From contig CAJUDV010000001.1 of NCBI GenBank assembly GCA_910585385.1, forward strand, positions 84,075-148,074: a stretch of 64,000 nucleotides of DNA, written 5' to 3'. The notes beneath the pieces were generated by a model. The model was not told the DNA's origin and did no database searches. It was given only the letters and a program-made list of their open reading frames with translations. The DNA comes from an uncultured Oscillibacter sp. Its GTDB lineage: Bacteria > Bacillota > Clostridia > Oscillospirales > Oscillospiraceae. Of this stretch, positions 1 through 8,840 are shown piece after piece. The position numbers were made by a program, and so were the translations under genes. Every line of letters begins with the position of its first letter. Positions within the stretch are counted from its first letter, which is position 1.

Positions 1-608
1 GCGCCGCCGACGTGTGCCACGACGGAGAGTCCGGGCTGGACAACGCCCTCAGCGGCATCTACGATGTGGTGGTGCTGGATGGAATGCTGCCCCGGATGGA
101 CGGCCTCACGGTGCTGCGCCGCCTGCGGGAATCCAACTGTGCCGTGCCGGTGCTGATGCTCACCGCCCGGTCGGAGCTCTCGGACCGGGTGGCGGGGCTG
201 GACGGCGGCGCGGACTACTACCTGACCAAGCCCTTTGAGCCCAAGGAACTCCTGGCCTGCGTCCGGGCCCTGGCCCGGCGGCAGCCGGAGCTCCGCGGTG
301 AGGACGCCCTGTCCTGCGGCGACCTCCGGCTGGAGAAAAGCTCCTTCACCCTCATCTGTGGAGAGCGGTCCGTCCGCCTCAGCCGCAAGGAGTTTGACAT
401 GATGGAGCTTCTGATACTGAACCGGCGGCAGATTCTCACCAAGGAGAGCCTGCTGCTGAAAATCTGGGGCTACGAGTCCGAGGCGGAGGACAACAATGTG
501 GAGGTCTATATCTCCTTTCTGCGGAAAAAACTGACCCATCTCCACTCCCAGGTGAAGATCAAGACCATCCGCATGGTGGGATACTGTCTGGAGGGCGGCG
601 GAGGTTGA
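1..608 (+). CDS. OmpR-family response regulator (5' end outside window)
   Basis: The reading frame is open from the left edge, so the true start and roughly the first 30 residues are missing. The receiver domain shows the phospho-acceptor Asp in VVVLDGMLP, the Thr of MLTARSE and the Lys of DYYLTKPF. A C-terminal winged-helix DNA-binding domain follows (LSRKEFDMMELL through VEVYISFLRKKL). It would bind promoters when phosphorylated by the histidine kinase encoded 46 bases downstream. This is a standard regulator-kinase order. Nothing here identifies the signal or the target genes. Family assignment is firm. Confidence 0.95.
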   Translation, partial: AADVCHDGESGLDNALSGIYDVVVLDGMLPRMDGLTVLRRLRESNCAVPVLMLTARSELSDRVAGLDGGADYYLTKPFEPKELLACVRALARRQPELRGEDALSCGDLRLEKSSFTLICGERSVRLSRKEFDMMELLILNRRQILTKESLLLKIWGYESEAEDNNVEVYISFLRKKLTHLHSQVKIKTIRMVGYCLEGGGG

Positions 609-654
609 CTCCCCGCCCCTCTTTATCTATTGAAGCGGAAAGGGGAGTGCTCCC

Positions 655-1866
655 TTGATCCAAAAACTGCGCCTCAAATTCGTGGCCATCTGCATGGCCC
701 TGGTCGCCGCTATTTTGGCGGCGGTCTTCTTCTCCGTGTACTTTGCCATGCAGCGCAATATTGAGGACCTGAGCCGCCAGCTCCTCTACCGGGTGATCCA
801 GCAGGAGGACCCCCGCCGCCCGGAGATCGCCATCTCCCTGGACCGGGACCGGGTGGTGTACCTGCCCTACTTCACCGTCAATGTCTGGGGGTCTACCGCC
901 TACGTCACCGGCGGCACCTACCGCGACCTGGAGAACACGGAGGAGCTGGCCGCCATCCTCTCCGACTGCCTCAGCCAGAACCGGCAGGAGGGAACGGTGG
1001 AGAACTACCACCTGCGCTACCTGCGGCGGAGCAACGGCCTCTATGAGAAGCTGGCCTTCGTGGATATGTCCATGGAGCGGGCCATGCTCCGGGAGATGAT
1101 GGCCAGCTATCTCTTTATCGGCGGGGCGGCGCTGCTGCTGCTGCTGGCGGCGGCGGTGCTGCTGTCCTGGTGGGCCACACGGCCGGTGGAACAGGCCTGG
1201 CGCCAGCAGCGCCAGTTCCTCTCCGACGCCTCTCACGAGCTGAAAACGCCTCTGACCGTCATCCTCTCCAACGCGGAAATGCTGGATACCGCCTCCCTGG
1301 AGGACCGCCCCGCCCGATGGGCGGACAACATCCGCTCCGAGGCGCGGCGGATGAAAACCCTGGTGGAGGAGATGCTGACCCTGGCCCGGGCGGACAGCAT
1401 GGCGCCCGCCGCCGTCTTTGGCCAGGCCTCCCTCTCCGAGGCGGCGGAGGACTGTGCCCTGGCCTTTGATCCCGTGGCCTTTGAGGCTGGAAAGCCCCTG
1501 GAGTACTGCCTGGCGGAAAACATCTGCGTACTGGGTGACGGGGAGAAGCTGCGGCGGCTGGTGTCCATCCTGCTGGACAACGCCATTAAATACGGTGCGC
1601 CCGGCGGCACGGTGACTTTGACCCTGGAGCGGCGGGAGCGGCAGGCGGTGCTCACTGTCTCCAACCCCGGGGAGATTCCGGAGGAGGAGCTGCCGCGGCT
1701 CTTCCAGCGGTTCTACCGGGCCGACGTCTCCCGGGGGGAGCAGTCCGGCTTCGGTCTGGGGCTCAGCATCGCCGATGCCATCGCCCGGGAACACAAGGGT
1801 GCCCTCCGGGCCGAGAGCGGCGGAGGTCTCACCCGGTTTGTGTTTCTCCTGCCGCTGAAACGGTAG
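655..1866 (+). CDS. Membrane sensor histidine kinase
   Basis: This protein of 403 residues starts at TTG, chosen because AGGGGAG lies 7 bases upstream. It has a membrane segment near residues 8-30, a short extracytoplasmic sensor region of about 110 residues, and a second membrane segment near 150-175. The HisKA phospho-acceptor is in SDASHELKTPL (His194). The ATPase domain shows an N-box (LLDNAIKYG) and a G-box (SGFGLGLSIA). There is no obvious HAMP domain between the second membrane helix and HisKA. It is the partner of the regulator just upstream and would phosphorylate it. The short sensor has no recognisable ligand-binding fold. Confidence 0.94.
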   Translation: MIQKLRLKFVAICMALVAAILAAVFFSVYFAMQRNIEDLSRQLLYRVIQQEDPRRPEIAISLDRDRVVYLPYFTVNVWGSTAYVTGGTYRDLENTEELAAILSDCLSQNRQEGTVENYHLRYLRRSNGLYEKLAFVDMSMERAMLREMMASYLFIGGAALLLLLAAAVLLSWWATRPVEQAWRQQRQFLSDASHELKTPLTVILSNAEMLDTASLEDRPARWADNIRSEARRMKTLVEEMLTLARADSMAPAAVFGQASLSEAAEDCALAFDPVAFEAGKPLEYCLAENICVLGDGEKLRRLVSILLDNAIKYGAPGGTVTLTLERRERQAVLTVSNPGEIPEEELPRLFQRFYRADVSRGEQSGFGLGLSIADAIAREHKGALRAESGGGLTRFVFLLPLKR

Positions 1867-1873
1867 ACCTCCT

Positions 1874-2036
1874 AGAGTCTGTTTTAAAACCGTCAAATCG
1901 CCGTCTTAGGGTGCCTTTTTCCGCCGGGGCCGCGTTGATTTGACTTGAAATCCGCCAGGATTCCCGCGTCAAATCGCCTTGCCCGACAGAAAAATCTGCT
2001 CCAATCCGGCATTCCACCGGTTTTAAAACAGACTCT
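1874..2036. repeat. Dispersed palindromic repeat, copy 1
   Basis: A 163-base imperfect palindrome begins AGAGTCTGTTTTAAAACCG and ends with the reverse complement of that end. On the minus strand its central part matches copy 2 at 12871-13031 over about 49 bases with one difference (positions about 1932-1980). It lies between the kinase stop and the terminator. It contains no reading frame of its own. Confidence 0.85.
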
Positions 2037-2051
2037 AACCACCGAAGACAG

Positions 2052-2080
2052 CGGACCGCCCAGCTGGGCGGTCCGTTTTT
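2052..2080 (+). terminator. Rho-independent terminator after the kinase
   Basis: Perfect GC-rich hairpin (CGGACCGCCCAG with CTGGGCGGTCCG) followed by five T residues. It should end the two-component operon. Confidence 0.85.
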
Positions 2081-2133
2081 CACTTTCTGCCAAGCTTTTT
2101 GAAGAAATTTTCCCTCCCACACCGTTATATCTC

Positions 2134-2162
2134 TTGACAACGGCGCGTGTCTGCGCTATTGT
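2134..2162 (+). promoter_or_regulatory. Sigma-A type promoter for the S41-SLH gene
   Basis: TTGACA at 2134-2139, a 17-base spacer and TATTGT at 2157-2162, upstream of the ribosome-binding site AAGGAGCGGG and the ATG at 2206. The -35 is perfect; the -10 matches moderately. Confidence 0.6.
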
Positions 2163-2205
2163 ATGATTGTACTAGATTTATAATACAAAAAGGAGCGGGA
2201 GTATC

Positions 2206-3939
2206 ATGAGACATGCAAAAGACTTCCTGCGGCGGGGCGCCGCGTCACTGCTGGCGGCGGCGGTGCTGTGCGCCGTCTCCCTGGCGGCAGAGCCGGAGAA
2301 ATCCCAGGCGGAGCGGCGGCGGGAGGACCTGGAGTTCCTCTACCAGACCGTGCTGGTGGAAAACCACCCAAATGCCTTCGCCAACGCGCCGGAATCGGAA
2401 TTTCTGGCCCTGAAAAAGGATATTGAATCCCGGCTGGAGACGGAGAGCGATATGGAATTTCTCCTGGACCTCCAGCGCCTGACATCCCTGGTGGGGGACT
2501 CCCACACCACTCTCTCCATAGGCAGCGCGGCGGCGTTTCGCCTCTATCCCTTCGCCCTGGTCCGGCGGGGGGAGAACTGGCACCTCTCCGCCGTCTCCTC
2601 GGAAAATGAAAAGCTCCTCTGCCAGGAGGTCACGAAACTGGCGGGAAAACCCATGGCGGAGGTCATTGACGCCTTCGGCACGCTGTTCTCCTCTGATAAT
2701 CCGATCCATCTCCGGCGGAACTTCCGCCAGTCCTGCAATGTGGCCGATATTTATGAATACCTGGGCCTGGTGGAGGCCGGGAACCCCCTGGCCGTCACCC
2801 TGAAAAGCGGAAAAACACTGTCTCTGGCGCCCGTGGAGATGACGGCCATGGACCAGACAGAGTTTGCCCGCCTGTCGGACCGCCTTGCCAAAGCTCCCGC
2901 CACCGCGGCGGCGGACGCCTACTATTTCGCCAAGGCCCTGGACAAGCGCACATACTACATCCAGTACAACACCTGTCAGGAGGCGGAGGACCTGCCCATG
3001 GCGGACTTCGCCGCCGCCGTGGCAAAGGACCTGGCCTCGGGCGATTATCACCGTGTGCTGCTGGACCTGCGGAACAACGGCGGCGGCTCCGACGGCGTTA
3101 TCTGGCCTCTGCTGGAGGTATTGCGGAGGGAGATGGACCAGGGCGTGAATCTGGTGGGGCTCATCGGCGAGCGGACCTTCTCCTCCGCTCTCATCAACGC
3201 CGTGGAGATTCAGGAGATGGGCGGCGTGCTGGCGGGAGAGCCCGCCGGGGGCAGCGTGTGCCACTTCGGAGCGGTGCGGGGCTTCTCCCTGCCCAATTCC
3301 GGCGTCCGGGGCCAGCTCTCCAGCAAGTACATCGACCTGAACACCCTGCTGGACGCCGGCGCAGGCCGGGGCGTAATCGCTCTGGAGCCGGACGTGTCCA
3401 TCCCCCAGACCATGGCGGACACTCTGGCGGGGAGGGACACCGCCGTGGAGTGGCTGCTGTCCCATCCGGAGAATCCGGCACAGAGGGACTACCCAGACGC
3501 GCCCCTGACCCGGGGCCGCTTCATCGCCCAGCTCTGGGAGGCCCTGGGAAGTCCCGCCGCAGAATCCGGGGCGGAGCCGCCCTTCGCCGACAGCTTCGGC
3601 ATTGAGTGGTTTCTGCCCGCCCTGGCCTGGGCAAAAGAGGCAGGCGTGGCCAAAGGCGCCGCGGACGGTTCCTTCTCTGCCGCCCGCCCCATCACCTGGC
3701 AGGAGGCGGCAGTATTCCTCAGCCGGGCGGCGGAGGCTATGGAGATCTCCCTGCCGGACCCGGCGGCAGGCCGCGTGGGGCCTCTTCCGGCGGCCCTGGC
3801 CCAGAGCCGGGGACAGGACGTCCTGCAAAAGGTGTGGGACGCCGGTCTCCTCCAGCCCTCCAACCCGGACTACGCCAAGGGACTTACCCGTTCCCAGGGC
3901 GCGGAGCTGGCGGCAACGCTGGCAAAGCTCTCTCAATGA
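2206..3939 (+). CDS. Secreted S41-family peptidase with C-terminal SLH repeats
   Basis: This 577-residue protein starts with a signal peptide (basic start, hydrophobic stretch to about residue 27). The middle is an S41 (C-terminal-processing/tricorn core) fold: LLDLRNNGGGSDG near residue 285, the serine region RTFSSALIN near 325, then LAGEPAGGS and FSLPNSG. The Lys used by classical CtpA-type enzymes after the glycine loop is not visible, which fits the S41 subgroup with a different catalytic set or a weak enzyme. Residues about 435-577 resemble surface-layer-homology repeats (ADSFGIEWFLPALAWAKEAG, then an ADGSF-type end), predicting attachment to cell-wall polymer. The gene is monocistronic with its own promoter and terminator. 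The substrate is unknown. Confidence 0.85.
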   Translation: MRHAKDFLRRGAASLLAAAVLCAVSLAAEPEKSQAERRREDLEFLYQTVLVENHPNAFANAPESEFLALKKDIESRLETESDMEFLLDLQRLTSLVGDSHTTLSIGSAAAFRLYPFALVRRGENWHLSAVSSENEKLLCQEVTKLAGKPMAEVIDAFGTLFSSDNPIHLRRNFRQSCNVADIYEYLGLVEAGNPLAVTLKSGKTLSLAPVEMTAMDQTEFARLSDRLAKAPATAAADAYYFAKALDKRTYYIQYNTCQEAEDLPMADFAAAVAKDLASGDYHRVLLDLRNNGGGSDGVIWPLLEVLRREMDQGVNLVGLIGERTFSSALINAVEIQEMGGVLAGEPAGGSVCHFGAVRGFSLPNSGVRGQLSSKYIDLNTLLDAGAGRGVIALEPDVSIPQTMADTLAGRDTAVEWLLSHPENPAQRDYPDAPLTRGRFIAQLWEALGSPAAESGAEPPFADSFGIEWFLPALAWAKEAGVAKGAADGSFSAARPITWQEAAVFLSRAAEAMEISLPDPAAGRVGPLPAALAQSRGQDVLQKVWDAGLLQPSNPDYAKGLTRSQGAELAATLAKLSQ

Positions 3940-3946
3940 CATACGG

Positions 3947-3983
3947 CGCCGCCTGTCCCGCAGCTGGGACAGGCGGCGTTTTT
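3947..3983 (+). terminator. Rho-independent terminator
   Basis: A 13-bp GC-rich stem (CGCCGCCTGTCCC with GGGACAGGCGGCG) followed by TTTTT, just after the S41-SLH stop codon. Confidence 0.9.
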
Positions 3984-4091
3984 CCCCGCTCTTCGCTCAT
4001 TTAACCGGACCATTGCCTGAACTGCCGGTTTTTCCGGGGGAATGGTCCTATCAATTGGAGGTTTTTGTCCTATTCAGCAGAATGGAGATCA

Positions 4092-4100
4092 TGTTATAAT
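4092..4100 (+). promoter_or_regulatory. Extended -10 promoter element for the MFS gene
   Basis: TGTTATAAT is a consensus extended -10 (TGN plus TATAAT) 29 bases before the ATG. I see no good -35 at the right distance, which is tolerated by extended -10 promoters. Confidence 0.55.
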
Positions 4101-4128
4101 CCCTCCAGTACACAAGGAGGAATGTCCC

Positions 4129-5328
4129 ATGTTACATCTCTTGCTGGCAGTCATCTACATCTCCTTCATCAGCCTGGGCCTGCCCGACGCCCTGCTGGGA
4201 GCGGCCTGGCCCTCCATTTACGGCCCCTTTGGCGTACCGGTGTCCTACGCGGGGCTGATCTCCATGATCATCGCCCTGGGCACCGTCGTCTCCAGCCTTC
4301 AGAGCGACCGCCTGACCCGGCGCTTTGGCACCGGCCTGGTGACGGCCGCCAGTGTGGCCCTTACCGCCGCGGCACTGCTAGGCTTCTCCCTCAGCGGCTC
4401 CTTCCCGGCGCTGTGTCTGTGGGCCGTCCCCTATGGCCTGGGGGCCGGCAGCGTGGACGCCTCCCTGAATAACTACGTGGCCCTCCACTATGCCAGCCGC
4501 CACATGAGCTGGCTCCACTGCATGTGGGGAATCGGCGCCTCCATCGGGCCATACATCATGGGTGCGGCCCTCACCGGCGGCTGCGGCTGGCACATGGGCT
4601 ACCGGGCCGTCGCCATCTTGCAGATCACCCTCACCGCCGTGCTGCTTTTGAGCCTGCCCCTTTGGAGGCGGCGGAGGGAATCCGGCGGCGGACCGGAGAA
4701 CAGCGCGCCGGACCGTCCCCTCTCTTTGGGGGAGGTCCTTCGCCTCCCGGGCGCGCCGGAGGTTATGACCGCCTTTTTCTGCTACTGCGCCATTGAGCAG
4801 ACTGTTGGCCTGTGGGCCAGCAGCTACCTGGTGCTGCACCTGGGTCTCTCCTCCGAGGCGGCGGCGGGCTTCGCCAGCCTGTTTTTCCTGGGCGTTACAA
4901 TCGGACGGGGGGCCAGCGGTTTTTTGACCCTGCGGCTCAGCGACGTTCAGATGGTCCGCCTGGGGCTGGCCATTCTGGCGGCGGGCCTGACGGTCCTGCT
5001 GCTGTCCCTCGGAGACAGTCCCGTCCTGGGGGAGCGGGCCGCTTTAACAGGGCTGCTGCTGGCGGGCCTGGGCTGCGCCCCGGTTTATCCCTGTCTGATT
5101 CACTCCACGCCGGCCCACTTTGGGACGGAGCGGTCTCAGGCGGTCATCGGCGTACAGATGGCCAGCGCGTATATAGGCACCTGCCTGATGCCCTTTCTCT
5201 TCGGACTGGCGGCAAACCGCCTCAGCGTGGCGCTGTTTCCCGTTTATCTCACGGCGCTGCTGCTGGTGATGGCGGCGGCGCACCGGCGGTTGGTCCGAAT
5301 TTCCCGGTCCGCGGCAGGCGGCCGCTGA
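4129..5328 (+). CDS. Major facilitator superfamily permease
   Basis: This 399-residue polytopic membrane protein has about 12 hydrophobic segments in two halves separated by a charged central loop (near residues 185-205). An upstream in-frame ATG at 4042 exists. I chose 4129 because AAGGAGG sits 8 bases before it and the hydrophobic first helix begins there. The first loop carries a weak DRLTRRFG motif typical of MFS proteins. The closest general resemblance is to fucose-permease-like or sugar exporters, but the substrate cannot be read from the sequence. It is convergent with nadE. Confidence 0.85.
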   Translation: MLHLLLAVIYISFISLGLPDALLGAAWPSIYGPFGVPVSYAGLISMIIALGTVVSSLQSDRLTRRFGTGLVTAASVALTAAALLGFSLSGSFPALCLWAVPYGLGAGSVDASLNNYVALHYASRHMSWLHCMWGIGASIGPYIMGAALTGGCGWHMGYRAVAILQITLTAVLLLSLPLWRRRRESGGGPENSAPDRPLSLGEVLRLPGAPEVMTAFFCYCAIEQTVGLWASSYLVLHLGLSSEAAAGFASLFFLGVTIGRGASGFLTLRLSDVQMVRLGLAILAAGLTVLLLSLGDSPVLGERAALTGLLLAGLGCAPVYPCLIHSTPAHFGTERSQAVIGVQMASAYIGTCLMPFLFGLAANRLSVALFPVYLTALLLVMAAAHRRLVRISRSAAGGR

Positions 5329-5372
5329 TTTTCGCGGCATCCGCGCCGCGGACCCGGGAACGGGAGGGACGG

Positions 5373-7295
5373 TTACTCCAAGCTCTCCAGCTCCGCCCTC
5401 CAAAGCGCCCAGCTGGCGTCACTGGGCATCCGCCAATCCCCCCGGGGGGAGAGGGCCACGGACCCCACCTTTGGCCCGTCTGGCAGGCAATTCCGCTTGA
5501 ACTGCTGGGAGAAGAACCGCCGGTAAAACACCTTCATCCACTTTAAGATCACATCCCGGCTATAGCGCTTTTCCAGGGCGTACAGCGCCAGACGGTAGAT
5601 CTTGGCGGGGGAGAAGCCCCACCGGAGCATATAGTACAGGAAGAAGTCGTGGAGCTCGTAGGGCCCCACCAGGTCCTCCGTCCGCTGGCTGATCTTCCCC
5701 TGGACGGCGGGCAGCAGCTCCGGGGAGACGGGGGTGTCCAGAATGTCCTCCAGCACATCGTGGAGGGCCTCGTCCTTCTCCGCGTTGTCCCGGGCCAGGT
5801 GGGCCACCAGATGCCGCACCAGGGTCTTGGGAATGGAGGCGTTGACGGCGTACATGCTCATGTGGTCTCCGTTGTAGGTGCACCAGCCCAGGGCCAGTTC
5901 ACTGAGGTCCCCGGTGCCGATGACCAGGCCCCCGGTCTGGTTGGCGATGTCCATCAGCACTTGGGTGCGCTCCCGGGCCTGGGCGTTTTCATAGGTGACG
6001 TCATGGTTCTCCATGTCCTGGCCGATGTCCCGGAAGTGGCTGCGGACGCTGGCGGCGATGTCCACGGTCTTCAAAACCGTCCCCAGCTTCTCCGCCAGGA
6101 TAACCGCGTTGTTCCGGGTGCGGTCCGTGGTGCCGAAGCACGGCATGGTGACGGCGATGATGTCCGTCATGGGCCGGTCCAGCATCTTCATGGCAAGGCC
6201 TGTAATCAGCACCGCCAGGGTGGAGTCCAGCCCGCCGGAGAGGCCCACCACGGCGGTTTTCGCCCCGGTGTGCTCCAGCCGCTGCTTAAGGCCCAGGGAG
6301 GCGATCAGCAGAATCTCCCGGCACCGGGCGTCCCGGTCCTCTTTTCCCTGGGGGACGAAGGGCATGGGGGAGGCGTAGCGGGTGAGCTTCGTCTTCTCCT
6401 CCTGCAAAAAGAATATCGTGTAATCCCGCCGCCGGCTGCCCGGCTCAGGCGTAAGGGCCTGGGTGCGGCGGCGCTCGCAGGCGAGGCGCTGCACGTCGAT
6501 CTCCGAGATCAGCAGCCCGCCGTCAAACCGGCGCTCCGCCAGGATGCTCCCGTTTTCCGCGATCAGCTGATGGGCGCCAAACACCATGTCGGAGGTGGAC
6601 TCACCCTCTCCGGCGCTGGTGTACAGATAGCCGCACTGGAGCTTCGCGGACTGGGTCGCCGCCAGCTGGCGGCGGTAGGCGGCCTTTCCCAAAACCTCGT
6701 CGCTGGCGGAGAGATTGCCGATTATGGCGGCTCCGGACCGGGCCATCTCCACCGACGGGGAATCCGGGGACCAGAGGTCCTCACAGATTTCAAATCCCAA
6801 TGTCAGCCCCGGAATATTCTGACAGACGAAGATCTGTCCGGCGGCGAAGGCCACGGAAGTCTGTCCGCAGAGGTCCACATACTCCGCCTCTTCCGGGGCG
6901 GGGGAGAACCACCGCCTCTCGTAGAACTCGCCGTAGTTGGGCAGGTGCGTCTTGGGAACCAGGCCCAAAATCTGTCCCTTCTGTATCACCGCCGCGCAGT
7001 TGTACAGCCGGTCTTTCACCCGCAGGGGCAGGCCCACCGCCGTCACCACCTCCAGATTCCGGGTGGCCTCCAGCACGGTGGAGAGGGCCTGCTCCGCCCC
7101 CCGCAGCAGGGAGTTCTGGTAAAACAGGTCGCCGCAGGTGTAGCCCGTCAATCCCAGCTCCGGCAGCACCAGCACCTTGACCCCGGCCTTCTCCGCCGCC
7201 CGCATCATGAGGAATGTCTGCTCCGCGTTATAGTCGCAGTCCACCAGCCTCAGCTTCGGCGCGCCGCAGGCCACTGAAATAAAGCCGTCCTTCAT
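5373..7295 (-). CDS. nadE: Glutamine-dependent NAD+ synthetase
   Basis: Two-domain enzyme of 640 residues making NAD+ from deamido-NAD+, ATP and glutamine-derived ammonia. The N-terminal nitrilase-like glutaminase domain shows the catalytic Glu (LPELGLTG), Lys (KTHLPNYGEFYE) and Cys (GFEICEDLW). The C-terminal synthetase domain has the P-loop GLSGGLDSTLA and the GTGDLSELALGW motif. ATG 7295 is preferred over TTG 7301, because GGAGG lies 8 bases before the ATG but only about 3 before the TTG. The length and domain order are those of the long, glutamine-using form. The gene stands alone. Confidence 0.96.
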   Translation of the reverse strand: MKDGFISVACGAPKLRLVDCDYNAEQTFLMMRAAEKAGVKVLVLPELGLTGYTCGDLFYQNSLLRGAEQALSTVLEATRNLEVVTAVGLPLRVKDRLYNCAAVIQKGQILGLVPKTHLPNYGEFYERRWFSPAPEEAEYVDLCGQTSVAFAAGQIFVCQNIPGLTLGFEICEDLWSPDSPSVEMARSGAAIIGNLSASDEVLGKAAYRRQLAATQSAKLQCGYLYTSAGEGESTSDMVFGAHQLIAENGSILAERRFDGGLLISEIDVQRLACERRRTQALTPEPGSRRRDYTIFFLQEEKTKLTRYASPMPFVPQGKEDRDARCREILLIASLGLKQRLEHTGAKTAVVGLSGGLDSTLAVLITGLAMKMLDRPMTDIIAVTMPCFGTTDRTRNNAVILAEKLGTVLKTVDIAASVRSHFRDIGQDMENHDVTYENAQARERTQVLMDIANQTGGLVIGTGDLSELALGWCTYNGDHMSMYAVNASIPKTLVRHLVAHLARDNAEKDEALHDVLEDILDTPVSPELLPAVQGKISQRTEDLVGPYELHDFFLYYMLRWGFSPAKIYRLALYALEKRYSRDVILKWMKVFYRRFFSQQFKRNCLPDGPKVGSVALSPRGDWRMPSDASWALWRAELESLE

Positions 7296-7514
7296 TGACA
7301 AAACCTCCCAATGAAAATTTCAGTATGGCTCTATTTTACACCGTCTCTCCCGATTTTACAAAGCATATTTTCACTCCCTGTGAAGCCTCTTGGATATTTT
7401 TCCCTCTATGCCTTAAAAAGGGGGAATTTCCAGTGAAGCGCGGCGGCGCTGCCTTGGCGCTCTCCGGCAGGCGAGATGCCCTTAAACGGAAAAAACGCCT
7501 CCTCCGGCGGCGCC

Positions 7515-7583
7515 AGCCTGTCGAAAAAGTATTTTCGGCAGGCTGCTGTAGATTTTCAGAACTTCAAAAAGTTCTGAAAATCT
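7515..7583. terminator. Two strong hairpins in the 395-base nadE upstream gap
   Basis: The gap 7296-7690 holds no credible gene. It contains a hairpin at 7515-7544 (AGCCTGTCGAAAA with TTTTCGGCAGGCT, one mismatch) and a perfect 15-bp-stem hairpin at 7550-7583 (AGATTTTCAGAACTT, 4-base loop, reverse complement). They lie downstream of the frameshifted reductase gene on the minus strand and could end its transcript. A GCCGCCTCCGGCGGC palindrome near 7653 adds a third stem. Confidence 0.5.
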
Positions 7584-7690
7584 AGTGATTCCAATGGTGC
7601 AGGAAACCCTTCCTTACCGCCGTTACAGTCTCCCGCGTTTTTTGACAGTCTCACGCCGCCTCCGGCGGCGCTTTCCCGTATCTGATCCCA

Positions 7691-8364
7691 TCAGCCCATG
7701 CCCAGGAACCGGACATACTCCTCCGTGGACATCAGGGGCGTCTCCAGCCGCTCTCTGGTTTCGCCGCTCACCCAGCCGGCGGAGGCCAGCTCAAAGCCCG
7801 CCTGCCGGACCGCCTCCAGGTATCTCTCCACCGCCGGCCGCACAGAGGGCTCCCTGGTTTTGAGAAGCCTCCCGCAGTTCCGGTAGATCTCCAGGCACGG
7901 CTCACAGCAGGAAAAGGCCGCCTTGATGATGGAGAAATTGTTCTCCCCGGGAAATCCGCAGTTGGCCACCGCCACATGCCTTTTGGGCCGCCTTACGGCG
8001 TCCGCCATGTCGAAGTCCCCTCCCTCCTGTACCAGGCGGGGGCTTTTCAGCGGGACCAGGCGGTCCACAAAGTTTTTCAGCAGCGCCGTCATATTCCAGG
8101 AGTACACCGGGGAACCAAAGCACATCACATCCGCCGAGAGATAGGCCCGGAGGAGGAACTCCATCTCATCTCTGTGGACACACTTCCCCGGCGGCTGAAA
8201 CCAGCAGGCAAAGCACCCCTGACACTGCCGGATTTCATAGTCTCCCAGGTGGTAAAGATCCGTCTCCGCCCCGGCCTGTTTCGCCCCTCTAAAGGGGCAG
8301 TCAAAATCCGGCCGGTGGCGCTGTCCGCTCCCGCGGGACTTCCATTAAACGCGATAAATTTCAT
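7691..8364 (-). pseudogene. NADPH-dependent FMN reductase/flavodoxin-like protein, frameshifted
   Basis: The N-terminus, starting at ATG 8364 (MKFIAFNGSPAG, typical flavin reductase start with an FMN phosphate loop), runs in one frame to about 8288. The rest continues in another frame, through a CQGCFACW cysteine motif, a Lys/Cys-rich stretch and GSPVYSWNMTALLKNFVDR, to the stop at 7691. The break falls in a run of four G on the coding strand (8284-8287 as CCCC); five G would restore one protein of about 224 residues. The family donates electrons from NAD(P)H via FMN, often with an Fe-S-like CxxC segment. It is either a real single-base deletion, phase-variable, or a sequencing error. Confidence 0.8.
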
Positions 8365-8460
8365 CTCTGCCGCTCTCCTTTTTCTTTTGTCGTACCCCAA
8401 TTATAAAACGGGCCGGAGGAGAAAGCAACCTACGCTCCGTAGAGCCGGCTGGAGAGACAA

Positions 8461-8487
8461 AAAAGACCGCCTTCGGCGGTCTTTTTT
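8461..8487. terminator. Bidirectional-looking terminator
   Basis: AAAAGACCGCC, a TTC loop and GGCGGTCTTTT give an A-tract/GC-stem/T-tract hairpin. It lies upstream of the reductase start and could stop transcription arriving from either side. Confidence 0.75.
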
Positions 8488-8620
8488 GCTGTGTGTGTTT
8501 AGGAGGGAGAAAACGCATCGGGCTGGGAAAACCCTTTGCTTGATTATTAAAATACCCCAAAAACATGTCAGAATTGTGTTATTCTTATGAACGATTTGTA
8601 AATATTATCCTTTTCCGGTG

Positions 8621-8689
8621 TCATCTGTACTTCCGGCTCTCTTCCACCGCCAGCTGGTCGCAGCGGTTGTTGTACTCGTTCTCCCCGTG
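8621..8689 (-). pseudogene. Remnant 3' end of a second RNase HI gene
   Basis: Positions 8626-8684 are identical to 8846-8904, the 3' end of the intact rnhA. Read on the minus strand the copy encodes HGENEYNNRCDQLAVEESRK followed by YR and TGA, whereas the intact gene ends HAENEYNNRCDQLAVEESRK, YK, TAG. The frame and a stop codon are kept, but the last residue and the stop differ, so this is a diverged gene tail rather than an assembly echo. No more of the gene is recognisable upstream. Confidence 0.8.
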
Positions 8690-8840
8690 GTTCCCCACAG
8701 GGCCGGCCCTGTGGGGGCCCCTGATTGGATTGATCCCGGACAGGCACAGCCCGTCCGGGAAAAGGTTTTTCTCCCGAAAAACGCTTTTACGCCGTTTTCA
8801 CGGCGCCGCCGCTCTGCGGCGTTGGGGCCACGCTCCCTAT
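8690..8840. other. Hairpin-rich spacer between the two rnhA tails
   Basis: The interval has no gene. It contains a 24-base perfect palindrome at 8693-8716 (CCCCACAGGGCC and its complement), a CCCGGACAGGC/GCCCGTCCGGG stem near 8748-8772, and a further GC-rich stem near 8806-8822. Transcripts from the intact rnhA would run into it on the minus strand. Confidence 0.6.

Noticed and set aside
559..1896. Long minus-strand open frame opposite the histidine kinase
   Set aside because: It is antisense to a complete kinase gene, lacks a ribosome-binding site, and has Gly/His/Gln-rich composition typical of the shadow frame of GC-rich coding DNA. The same reasoning rejects the long frames opposite nadE, gyrA, aspS, glyS and PBP2.
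7295..7585. Plus-strand frame of 96 residues upstream of nadE
   Set aside because: No ribosome-binding site, no recognisable domain, and the frame runs through strong hairpins. Its start overlaps the nadE start.
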